Source of the DNA: Balanoglossus misakiensis
Taxonomy: Eukaryota > Hemichordata
Direction of reading: 5' to 3'
DNA: 64,000 nucleotides
NCBI GenBank assembly: GCA_040954595.2
Contig: CM082587.2
Span: 1,860,001-1,924,000 of the forward strand
Part shown: positions 48,001 to 60,400 of the stretch, piece after piece
How positions within the stretch are numbered: the first letter of the stretch is position 1
Layout of the letters: the number at the start of each line of letters is the position of its first letter
Made by a program: the position numbers and the translations under genes
Notes under the pieces: generated by a model
The model's input: only the letters and a program-made list of their open reading frames with translations
What the model was told of the DNA's origin: nothing
Database searches by the model: none

Positions 48001-51000
48001 CCTGAGCTATAACCCATGGTTTTTATCAAAAAATGACCAAATTTTGAAAATTCGCAAAGTCGAAAAATCTTCGATTTCTGACGATTTTCCTGAGCTATAA
48101 CCCATGGTTTTTTCAAAAAATGACCAAATTTTGAAAATTCGCAAAGTCGAAAAATCTTCGATTTCTGACGATTTTTCCTGAGCTATAACCCATGGTTTTT
48201 TCAAAAAATGACCAAATTTTGAAAATTCGCAAAGTCGAAAAATCTTCGATTTCTGACGATTTTCCTGAGCTATAACCCATGGTTTTTTCAATAAATGTCC
48301 AAATTTTGAAAATTCGCAAAGTCGAAAAATCTTCGATTTCTGACGATTTTCCTGAGCTATAACCCATGGTTTTTTCAAAAAATGACCAAATTTTGAAAAT
48401 TCGCAAAGTCGAAAAATCTTCGATTTCTGACGATTTTCCTGAGCTATAACCCATGGTTTTTTCAAAAAATGACCAAATTTTGAAAATTCGCAAAGTCGAA
48501 AAATCTTCGATTTCTGACGATTTTCCTGAGCTATAACCCATGGTTTTTATCAAAAAATGACCAAATTTTGAAAATTCGCAAAGTCGAAAAATCTTCGATT
48601 TCTGACGATTTTCCTGAGCTATAACCCATGGTTTTTATCAAAAAATGACCAAATTTTGAAAATTCGCAAAGTCGAAAAAACTTCGATTTTTGACGATTTT
48701 CCTGAGCTATAACCCATGGTTTTTTCAAAAAATGACCAAATTTTTGAAAATTCGCAAAGTCGAAAAATCTTCGATTTCTGACGATTTTCCTGAGCTATAA
48801 CCCATGGTTTTTTCAAAAAATGACCAAATTTTGAAAATTCGCAAAGTCGAAAAATCTTCGATTTCTGACGATTTTCCTGAGCTATAACCCATGGTTTTTT
48901 CAAAAAATGACCAAATTTTGAAAATTCGCAAAGTCGAAAAATCTTCGATTTCTGACGATTTTCCTGAGCTATAACCCATGGTTTTTATCAAAAAATGACC
49001 AAATTTTGAAAATTCGCAAAGTCGAAAAATCTTCGATTCCTGACGATTTTCCTGAGCTATAATCCATGGTTTTTTCAAAAAATGACCAAATTTTGAAAAT
49101 TCGCAAAGTCGAAAAATCTTCGATTTCTGACGATTTTCCTGAGCTATAACCCATGGTTTTTTCAAAAAATGACCAAATTTTGAAAATTCGCAAAGTCGAA
49201 AAATCTTCGATTTCTGACGATTTTCCTGAGCTATAACCCATGGTTTTTATCAAAAAATGACCAAATTTTGAAAATTCGCAAAGTCGAAAAATCTTCGATT
49301 TCTGACGATTTTCCTGAGCTATAACCCATGGTTTTTATCAAAAAATGACCAAATTTTGAAATTCCGCGAAGTCGAAAAATCTTCGATTTCTGACGATTTT
49401 CCTGAGCTATAACCCATGGTTTTTATCAAAAAATGACCAAATTTTGAAAATTCGCAAAGTCGAAAAATCTTCGATTTTTGACGATTTTCCTGAGCTATAA
49501 CCCATGGTTTTTATCAAAAAATGACCAAATTTTGAAAATTCGCAAAGTCGAAAAATCTTCGATTTCTGACGATTTTCCTGAGCTATAACCCATGGTTTTT
49601 ATCAAAAAATGACCAAATTTTGAAAATTCGCAAAGTCGAAAAATCTTCGATTTTTGACGATTTTCCTGAGCTATAACCCATGGTTTTTATCAAAAAATGA
49701 CCAAATTTTGAAAATTCCCAAAGTCGAAAAATCTTCGATTTCTGACGATTTTCCTGAGCTATAACCCATGGTTTTTTCAAAAAATGACCAAATTTTGAAA
49801 CTTCGCAAAGTCGAAAAATCTTCGATTTCTGACGATTTTCCTGAGCTATAACCCATGGTTTTTTCAAAAAATGACCAAATTTAGAAAATTCGCAAAGTCG
49901 AAAAATCTTCGATTTCTGACGATTTTCCTGAGCTATAACCCATGGTTTTTTCAAAAAATGACCAAATTTTGAAAATTCGCAAAGTCGAAAAATCTTCGAT
50001 TTCTGACGATTTTCCTGAGCTATAACCCATGGTTTTTATCAAAAAATGACCAAATTTTCACAAAAATCATGGGTTATAGCTCATGAAAATCATCCAGAAA
50101 TGTCAATTTTTCGACTTCGCGAAATTTCAAAATTTGGTCATTTTTTGATTAAAACCATGGGTTATAGCTCATGAAAATCATCCAGAAATGTTAATTTTTA
50201 GACTTCGCGAAATTTCATAATTTGGTCATTTTTTGAAAAAACCATGGGTTATAGCTCAGGAAAATCGTCAGAAATCGAAGATTTTTCGACTTCGCGAATT
50301 TTCAAAATTTGGTCATTTTTTGAAAAAACCATGGGTTATAGCTCAGTAAAATCATCCAGAAATCGAAGATTTTTCGACTTTGCGAATTTTCAAAATTTGG
50401 TCATTTTTTGAAAAAACCATGGGTTATAGCTCAGGAAAATCGTCAGAAATCGAAGATTTTTCGAATTTGCGAATTTTCAAAATTTGGTCATTTTTTGATA
50501 AAAACCATGGGTTATAGCTCAAGAAAATCGTCAAAAATCGAAGATTTTTCGACTTTGCGAATTTTCAAAATTTGGTCATTTTTTGAAAAAAACCATGGGT
50601 TATAGCTCATGAAAATCATCCAGAAATGTCAATTTTTCGACTTCGCGGAATTCAAAATTTGGTCATTTTTTGATAAAAACCATGGGTTATAGCTCAGGAA
50701 AATCGTCAAAAATCGAAGATTTTTCGACTTTGCGAATTTTCAAAATTTGGTCATTTTTTGATAAAAACCATGGGTTATAGCTCAGGAAAATCGTCAGAAA
50801 TCGAAGATTTTTCGACTTTGCGAATTTTCAAAATTTGGTCATTTTTTGATAAAAACCATGGGTTATAGCTCAGGAAAATCGTCAGAAATCGAAGATTTTT
50901 CGACTTTGCGAATTTTCAAAATTTGGTCATTTTTTGATAAAAACCATGGGTTATAGCTCAGGAAAATCGTCAGAAATCGAAGATTTTTCGACTTTGCGAA

Positions 51001-51959
51001 TTTTCAAAATTTGGTCATTTTTTGAAAAAAACCATGGGTTATAGCTCATGAAAATCGTCAAAAATCGAAGATTTTTCGACTTTGCGAATTTTCAAAATTT
51101 GGTCATTTTTTGAAAAAACCATGGGTTATAGCTCAGGAAAATCGTCAGAAATCGAAGATTTTTCGACTTTGCGAATTTTCAAAATTTGGTCATTTTTTGA
51201 AAAAACCATGGGTTATAGCTCAGGAAAATCGTCAGAAATCGAAGATTGCGAATTTTCAAAATTTGGTCATTTTTTGATAAAAACCATGGGTTATAGCTCA
51301 TGAAAATCATCCAGAAATGTCAATTTTTCGACTTCGCGGAATTTCAAAATTTGGTCATATTTTGAAAAAACCATGGGTTATAGCTCAGGAAAATCGTCAA
51401 AAATCGAAGATTTTTCGACTTTGCGAATTTTCAAAATTTGGTCATTTTTTGATAAAAACCATGGGTTATAGCTCAAGAAAATCGTCAAAAATCGAAGATT
51501 TTTCGACTTTGCGAATTTTCAAAATTTGGTCATTTTAAAAAAAAAACCATGGGTTATAGCTCAGGAAAATCGTCAAAAATCGAAGATTTTTCGACTTTGC
51601 GAATTTTCAAAATTTGGTCATTTTTTGAAAAAAACCATGGGTTATAGCTCATGAAAATCATCCAGAAATCGAAGATTTTTCGACTTTGCGAATTTTCAAA
51701 ATTTGGTCATTTTTTGAAAAAACCATGGGTTATAGCTCAGGAAAATCGTCAGAAATCGAAGATTTTTCGAATTTGCGAGTTTTCAAAATTTGGTCATTTT
51801 TTGATAAAAACCATGGGTTATAGCTCAAGAAAATCGTCAAAAATCGAAGATTTTTCGACTTTGCGAATTTTCAAAATTTGGTCATTTTTTGAAAAAAACC
51901 ATGGGTTATAGCTCATGAAAATCATCCAGAAATGTCAATTTTTCGACTTCGCGGAATTC

Positions 51960-54780
51960 AAAATTTGGTCATTTTTTGATAAAAACCATGGGTTATAGCT
52001 CAGGAAAATCGTCAAAAATCGAAGATTTTTCGACTTTGCGAATTTTCAAAATTTGGTCATTTTTTGAAAAAACCATGGGTTATAGCTCAGGAAAATCGTC
52101 AGAAATCGAAGATTTTTCGACTTTGCGAATTTTCAAAATTTGGTCATTTTTTGAAAAAAACCATGGGTTATAGCTCATGAAAATCGTCAAAAATCGAAGA
52201 TTTTTCGACTTTGCGAATTTTCAAAATTTGGTCATTTTTTGAAAAAACCATGGGTTATAGCTCAGGAAAATCGTCAGAAATCGAAGATTTTTCGACTTTG
52301 CGAATTTTCAAAATTTGGTCATTTTTTGAAAAAACCATGGGTTATAGCTCAGGAAAATCGTCAGAAATCGAAGATTGCGAATTTTCAAAATTTGGTCATT
52401 TTTTGATAAAAACCATGGGTTATAGCTCATGAAAATCATCCAGAAATGTCAATTTTTCGACTTCGCGGAATTTGAAAATTTGGTCATATTTTGAAAAAAC
52501 CATGGGTTATAGCTCAGGAAAATCGTCAAAAATCGAAGATTTTTCGACTTTGCGAATTTTCAAAAATTTGGTCATTTTTTGAAAAAACCATGGGTTATAG
52601 CTCAGGAAAATCGTCAGAAATCGAAGTTTTTTCGACTTTGCGAATTTTCAAAATTTGGTCATTTTTTGATAAAAACCATGGGTTATAGCTCAGGAAAATC
52701 GTCAAAAATCGAAGTTTTTTCGACTTTGCGAATTTTCAAAATTTGGTCATTTTTTGATAAAAACCATGGGTTATAGCTCAGGAAAATCGTCAAAAATCGA
52801 AGTTTTTTCGACTTTGCGAATTTTCAAAATTTGGTCATTTTTTGATAAAAACCATGGGTTATAGCTCAAGAAAATCGTCAAAAATCGAAGATTTTTCGAC
52901 TTTGCGAATTTTCAAAATTTGGTCATTTTTAAAAAAAAACCATGGGTTATAGCTCAGGAAAATCGTCAAAAATCGAAGATTTTTCGACTTTGCGAATTTT
53001 CAAAATTTGGTCATTTTTTGAAAAAAACCATGGGTTATAGCTCATGAAAATCATCCAGAAATGTCAATTTTTCGACTTCGCGGAATTTCAAAATTTGGTC
53101 ATTTTTTGATAAAAAACATGGGTTATAGCTCATGAAAATCATCCAGAAATGTCAATTTTTCGACTTCGCGGAATTTCAAAATTTGGTCATTTTTTGAAAA
53201 AACCATGGGTTATAGCTCAGTAAAATCATCCAGAAATCGAAGATTTTTCGACTTTGCGAATTTTCAAAATTTGGTCATTTTTTGATAAAAACCATGGGTT
53301 ATAGCTCATGAAAATCATCCAGAAATGTCAATTTTTCGACTTCGCGGAATTTCAAAATTTGGTCATTTTTTGATAAAAACCATGGGTTATAGCTCAGGAA
53401 AATCGTCAAAAATCGAAGATTTTTCGACTTTGCGAATTTTCAAAATTTGGTCATTTTTTGAAAAAACCATGGGTTATAGCTCAGGAAAATCGTCAGAAAT
53501 CGAAGATTTTTCGACTTTGCGAATTTTCAAAATTTGGTCATTTTTTGAAAAAAACCATGGGTTATAGCTCATGAAAATCGTCAAAAATCGAAGATTTTTC
53601 GACTTTGCGAATTTTCAAAATTTGGTCATTTTTTGAAAAAACCATGGGTTATAGCTCAGGAAAATCGTCAGAAATCGAAGATTTTTCGACTTTGCGAATT
53701 TTCAAAATTTGGTCATTTTTTGAAAAAACCATGGGTTATAGCTCAGGAAAATCGTCAGAAATCGAAGATTGCGAATTTTCAAAATTTGGTCATTTTTTGA
53801 TAAAAACCATGGGTTATAGCTCATGAAAATCATCCAGAAATGTCAATTTTTCGACTTCGCGGAATTTGAAAATTTGGTCATATTTTGAAAAAACCATGGG
53901 TTATAGCTCAGGAAAATCGTCAAAAATCGAAGATTTTTCGACTTTGCGAATTTTCAAAAATTTGGTCATTTTTTGAAAAAACCATGGGTTATAGCTCAGG
54001 AAAATCGTCAGAAATCGAAGTTTTTTCGACTTTGCGAATTTTCAAAATTTGGTCATTTTTTGATAAAAACCATGGGTTATAGCTCAGGAAAATCGTCAAA
54101 AATCGAAGTTTTTTCGACTTTGCGAATTTTCAAAATTTGGTCATTTTTTGATAAAAACCATGGGTTATAGCTCAGGAAAATCGTCAAAAATCGAAGTTTT
54201 TTCGACTTTGCGAATTTTCAAAATTTGGTCATTTTTTGATAAAAACCATGGGTTATAGCTCAAGAAAATCGTCAAAAATCGAAGATTTTTCGACTTTGCG
54301 AATTTTCAAAATTTGGTCATTTTTAAAAAAAAACCATGGGTTATAGCTCAGGAAAATCGTCAAAAATCGAAGATTTTTCGACTTTGCGAATTTTCAAAAT
54401 TTGGTCATTTTTTGAAAAAAACCATGGGTTATAGCTCATGAAAATCATCCAGAAATGTCAATTTTTCGACTTCGCGGAATTTCAAAATTTGGTCATTTTT
54501 TGATAAAAAACATGGGTTATAGCTCATGAAAATCATCCAGAAATGTCAATTTTTCGACTTCGCGGAATTTCAAAATTTGGTCATTTTTTGAAAAAACCAT
54601 GGGTTATAGCTCAGTAAAATCATCCAGAAATCGAAGATTTTTCGACTTTGCGAATTTTCAAAATTTGGTCATTTTTTGATAAAAACCATGGGTTATAGCT
54701 CATGAAAATCATCCAGAAATGTCAATTTTTCGACTTCGCGGAATTTCAAAATTTGGTCATTTTTTGATAAAAACCATGGG
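51960..54780 (-). repeat. 1,394-bp higher-order unit, two tandem copies (third copy near 57.46-58.87 kb)
   Basis: About 16 monomers. Diagnostic events recur with a 1,394-base shift: the 10-base deletion GAAGATTGCGAATTTTC at about 52371 and 53765, the TTTTTAAAAAAAAACC variant at about 52926 and 54320, and CTCAGTAAAATCATCC at about 53216 and 54610. The deletion variant is also present at about 51241 and 57876. Confidence 0.8.
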
Positions 54781-57410
54781 TTATAGCTCATGAAAATCAT
54801 CCAGAAATGTCAATTTTTCGACTTCGCGGAAGTTCAAAATTTGGTCATTTTTTGATAAAAACCATGGGTTATAGCTCATGAAAATCATCCAGAAATGTCA
54901 ATTTTTCGACTTCGCGGAATTTCAAAATTTGGTCATTTTTTGGAAAAAACCATGGGTTATAGCTCAGGAAAATCGTCAAAAATCGAAGATTTTTCGACTT
55001 TGCGAATTTTCAAAATTTGGTCATTTTTTGAAAAAAACCATGGGTTATAGCTCAGGAAAATCGTCAAAAATTGAAGATTTTTCGACTTTGCGAATTTTCA
55101 AAATTTGGTCATTTTTTGAAAAAACCATGGGTTATAGCTCAGGAAAATCGTCAAAAATCGAAGATTTTATGACTTTGCGAATTTTCAAAATTTGGTCATT
55201 TTTTGAAAAAAACCATGGGTTATAGCTCAGGAAAATCGTCAAAAATCGAAGATTTTTCGACTTTGCGAATTTTCAAAATTTGGTCATTTTTTGAAAAAAA
55301 CCATGGGTTATAGCTCAGGAAAATCGTCAAAAATTGAAGATTTTTCGACTTTGCGAATTTTCAAAATTTGGTCATTTTTTGAAAAAACCATGGGTTATAG
55401 CTCAGGAAAATCGTCAAAAATCGAAGATTTTATGACTTTGCGAATTTTCAAAATTTGGTCATTTTTTGAAAAAAACCATGGGTTATAGCTCAGGAAAATC
55501 GTCAAAAATCGAAGATTTTTCGACTTTGCGAATTTTCAAAATTTGGTCATTTTTTGAAAAAAACCATGGGTTATAGCTCAGGAAAATCGTCAAAAATCGA
55601 AGATTTTTCGACTTTGCGAATTTTCAAAATTTGGTCATTTTTTGAAAAAAACCATGGGTTATAGCTCAGGAAAATCGTCAAAAATTGAAGATTTTTCGAC
55701 TTTGCGAATTTTCAAAATTTGGTCATTTTTTGAAAAAACCATGGGTTATAGCTCAGGAAAATCGTCAAAAATCGAAGATTTTATGACTTTGCGAATTTTC
55801 AAAATTTGGTCATTTTTTGAAAAAAACCATGGGTTATAGCTCAGGAAAATCGTCAAAAATCGAAGATTTTTCGACTTTGCGAATTTTCAAAATTTGGTCA
55901 TTTTTTGAAAAAACCATGGGTTAAAGCTCAGGAAAATCGTCAAAAATCGAAGATTTTTCGACTTTGCGAATTTTCAAAATTTGGTCATTTTTTGATAAAA
56001 ACCATGGGTTATAGCTCATGAAAATCATCCAGAAATGTCAATTTTTCGACTTCGCGGAATTTCAAAATTTGGTCATATTTTGAAAAAACCATGGGTTATA
56101 GCTCAGGAAAATCGTCAAAAATCGAAGATTTTTCGACTTTGCGAATTTTCAAAATTTGGTCATTTTTTGAAAAAACCATGGGTTATAGCTCAGGAAAATC
56201 GTCAAAAATCGAAGATTTTTCGACTTTGCGAATTTTTAAAATTTTGTCATTTTTTGAAAAAAACATGGGTTATAGCTCAGGAAAATCGTCATAAATCGAA
56301 GATTTTTCGACTTTGCGAATTTTCAAAATTTGGTCATTTTTTGAAAAAACCATGGGTTATAGCTCAGGAAAATCGTCAAAAATCGAAGATTTTTTGACTT
56401 TGCGAATTTTCAAAATTTGGTCATTTTTTGATAAAAACCATGGGTTATAGCTCATGAAAATCATCCAGAAATGTCAATTTTTCGACTTCGCGGAATTTCA
56501 AAATTTGGTCATATTTTGAAAAAACCATGGGTTATAGCTCAGGAAAATCGTCAAAAATCGAAGATTTTTCGACTTTGCGAATTTTCAAAATTTGGACATT
56601 TTTTGAAAAAACCATGGGTTATAGCTGAGGAAAATCGTCAAAAATCGAAGATTTTTTGACTTTGCGAATTTTCAAAATTTGGTCATTTTTTGAAAAAACC
56701 ATGGGTTATAGCTCAGGAAAATCGTCAAAAATCGAAGATTTTTCGACTTTGCGAATTTTCAAAATTTGGTCATTTTTTGAAAAAAAACCATGGGTTATAG
56801 CTCAGGAAAATCATCCAGAAATGTCAATTTTTCGACTTCGCGGAATTTCAAAATTTGGTCATTTTTTGATAAAACTATGGGTTATAGCTCATGAAAATCA
56901 TCCAGAAATGTCAATTTTTCGACTTCGCGGAATTTCAAAATTTGGTCATTTTTTGATAAAAACCATGGGTTATAGCTCATGAAAATCATCCAGAAATGTC
57001 AATTTTTCGACTTCGCGGAAGTTCAAAATTTGGTCATTTTTTGATAAAAACCATGGGTTATAGCTCATGAAAATCATCCAGAAATGTCAATTTTTCGACT
57101 TCGCGGAATTTCAAAATTTGGTCATTTATTGATAAAAACCATGGGTTATAGCTCATGAAAATCATCCAGAAATGTCAATTTTTCGACTTCGCGGAATTTC
57201 AAAATTTGGTCATTTTTTGATAAAAAACATGGGTTATAGCTCATGAAAATCATCCAGAAATGTCAATTTTTCGACTTCGCGGAATTTCAAAATTTGGTCA
57301 TTTTTTGATAAAAACCATGGGTTATAGCTCATGAAAATCATCCAGAAATGTCAATTTTTCGACTTCGCGGAATTTCAAAATTTGGTCATTTTTTGATAAA
57401 AACCATGGGT
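53300..57410 (-). repeat. 4.1-kb superunit, copy 1
   Basis: Matches the segment starting at about 57411 with a constant 4,111-base offset up to about 56.2 kb. Shared rare variants include GATTTTATGACTTTGCG (three times), GGGTTAAAGCTCAGG, and ATTTTTAAAATTTTGTC. About 47 monomers. Confidence 0.88.
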
Positions 57411-60400
57411 TATAGCTCATGAAAATCATCCAGAAATGTCAATTTTTCGACTTCGCGGAATTTCAAAATTTGGTCATTTTTTGATAAAAACCATGGGTTA
57501 TAGCTCAGGAAAATCGTCAAAAATCGAAGATTTTTCGACTTTGCGAATTTTCAAAATTTGGTCATTTTTTGAAAAAACCATGGGTTATAGCTCAGGAAAA
57601 TCGTCAGAAATCGAAGATTTTTCGACTTTGCGAATTTTCAAAATTTGGTCATTTTTTGAAAAAAACCATGGGTTATAGCTCATGAAAATCGTCAAAAATC
57701 GAAGATTTTTCGACTTTGCGAATTTTCAAAATTTGGTCATTTTTTGAAAAAACCATGGGTTATAGCTCAGGAAAATCGTCAGAAATCGAAGATTTTTCGA
57801 CTTTGCGAATTTTCAAAATTTGGTCATTTTTTGAAAAAACCATGGGTTATAGCTCAGGAAAATCGTCAGAAATCGAAGATTGCGAATTTTCAAAATTTGG
57901 TCATTTTTTGATAAAAACCATGGGTTATAGCTCATGAAAATCATCCAGAAATGTCAATTTTTCGACTTCGCGGAATTTGAAAATTTGGTCATATTTTGAA
58001 AAAACCATGGGTTATAGCTCAGGAAAATCGTCAAAAATCGAAGATTTTTCGACTTTGCGAATTTTCAAAAATTTGGTCATTTTTTGAAAAAACCATGGGT
58101 TATAGCTCAGGAAAATCGTCAGAAATCGAAGTTTTTTCGACTTTGCGAATTTTCAAAATTTGGTCATTTTTTGATAAAAACCATGGGTTATAGCTCAGGA
58201 AAATCGTCAAAAATCGAAGTTTTTTCGACTTTGCGAATTTTCAAAATTTGGTCATTTTTTGATAAAAACCATGGGTTATAGCTCAGGAAAATCGTCAAAA
58301 ATCGAAGTTTTTTCGACTTTGCGAATTTTCAAAATTTGGTCATTTTTTGATAAAAACCATGGGTTATAGCTCAAGAAAATCGTCAAAAATCGAAGATTTT
58401 TCGACTTTGCGAATTTTCAAAATTTGGTCATTTTTAAAAAAAAACCATGGGTTATAGCTCAGGAAAATCGTCAAAAATCGAAGATTTTTCGACTTTGCGA
58501 ATTTTCAAAATTTGGTCATTTTTTGAAAAAAACCATGGGTTATAGCTCATGAAAATCATCCAGAAATGTCAATTTTTCGACTTCGCGGAATTTCAAAATT
58601 TGGTCATTTTTTGATAAAAAACATGGGTTATAGCTCATGAAAATCATCCAGAAATGTCAATTTTTCGACTTCGCGGAATTTCAAAATTTGGTCATTTTTT
58701 GAAAAAACCATGGGTTATAGCTCAGTAAAATCATCCAGAAATCGAAGATTTTTCGACTTTGCGAATTTTCAAAATTTGGTCATTTTTTGATAAAAACCAT
58801 GGGTTATAGCTCATGAAAATCATCCAGAAATGTCAATTTTTCGACTTCGCGGAATTTCAAAATTTGGTCATTTTTTGATAAAAACCATGGGTTATAGCTC
58901 ATGAAAATCATCCAGAAATGTCAATTTTTCGACTTCGCGGAAGTTCAAAATTTGGTCATTTTTTGATAAAAACCATGGGTTATAGCTCATGAAAATCATC
59001 CAGAAATGTCAATTTTTCGACTTCGCGGAATTTCAAAATTTGGTCATTTTTTGGAAAAAACCATGGGTTATAGCTCAGGAAAATCGTCAAAAATCGAAGA
59101 TTTTTCGACTTTGCGAATTTTCAAAATTTGGTCATTTTTTGAAAAAAACCATGGGTTATAGCTCAGGAAAATCGTCAAAAATTGAAGATTTTTCGACTTT
59201 GCGAATTTTCAAAATTTGGTCATTTTTTGAAAAAACCATGGGTTATAGCTCAGGAAAATCGTCAAAAATCGAAGATTTTATGACTTTGCGAATTTTCAAA
59301 ATTTGGTCATTTTTTGAAAAAAACCATGGGTTATAGCTCAGGAAAATCGTCAAAAATCGAAGATTTTTCGACTTTGCGAATTTTCAAAATTTGGTCATTT
59401 TTTGAAAAAAACCATGGGTTATAGCTCAGGAAAATCGTCAAAAATTGAAGATTTTTCGACTTTGCGAATTTTCAAAATTTGGTCATTTTTTGAAAAAACC
59501 ATGGGTTATAGCTCAGGAAAATCGTCAAAAATCGAAGATTTTATGACTTTGCGAATTTTCAAAATTTGGTCATTTTTTGAAAAAAACCATGGGTTATAGC
59601 TCAGGAAAATCGTCAAAAATCGAAGATTTTTCGACTTTGCGAATTTTCAAAATTTGGTCATTTTTTGAAAAAAACCATGGGTTATAGCTCAGGAAAATCG
59701 TCAAAAATCGAAGATTTTTCGACTTTGCGAATTTTCAAAATTTGGTCATTTTTTGAAAAAAACCATGGGTTATAGCTCAGGAAAATCGTCAAAAATTGAA
59801 GATTTTTCGACTTTGCGAATTTTCAAAATTTGGTCATTTTTTGAAAAAACCATGGGTTATAGCTCAGGAAAATCGTCAAAAATCGAAGATTTTATGACTT
59901 TGCGAATTTTCAAAATTTGGTCATTTTTTGAAAAAAACCATGGGTTATAGCTCAGGAAAATCGTCAAAAATCGAAGATTTTTCGACTTTGCGAATTTTCA
60001 AAATTTGGTCATTTTTTGAAAAAACCATGGGTTAAAGCTCAGGAAAATCGTCAAAAATCGAAGATTTTTCGACTTTGCGAATTTTCAAAATTTGGTCATT
60101 TTTTGATAAAAACCATGGGTTATAGCTCATGAAAATCATCCAGAAATGTCAATTTTTCGACTTCGCGGAATTTCAAAATTTGGTCATATTTTGAAAAAAC
60201 CATGGGTTATAGCTCAGGAAAATCGTCAAAAATCGAAGATTTTTCGACTTTGCGAATTTTCAAAATTTGGACATTTTTTGAAAAAACCATGGGTTATAGC
60301 TCAGGAAAATCGTCAAAAATCGAAGATTTTTTGACTTTGCGAATTTTCAAAATTTGGTCATTTTTTGAAAAAACCATGGGTTATAGCTCAGGAAAATCGT

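Larger units (their letters stand above)
29952..50062 (+). repeat. Main satellite array, plus orientation, 87/88-bp monomer
   Basis: About 230 head-to-tail monomers. Each unit reads from AACCCATGGTTTTT through GACCAAATTTTGAAAATTCG and AAGTCGAAAAATCTTCGATT to TGACGATTTTCCTGAGCTAT. Two length classes mix: 88 bp with GGTTTTTATCAAAAAATG and 87 bp with GGTTTTTTCAAAAAATG. A second sequence choice is GATTTCTGACG or GATTTTTGACG. The consensus is about 32% G+C, with four CpG sites per unit. Central monomers differ by only one or two bases. The first two or three units and one near 49.36 kb are the edge type, with CCGCGAAGTCG; at the left edge this comes with TTGACATTTCTGGATG. The repeat has no spacers, so it is a satellite and not a CRISPR-like array. 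No transposon or gene is embedded. Confidence 0.98.
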
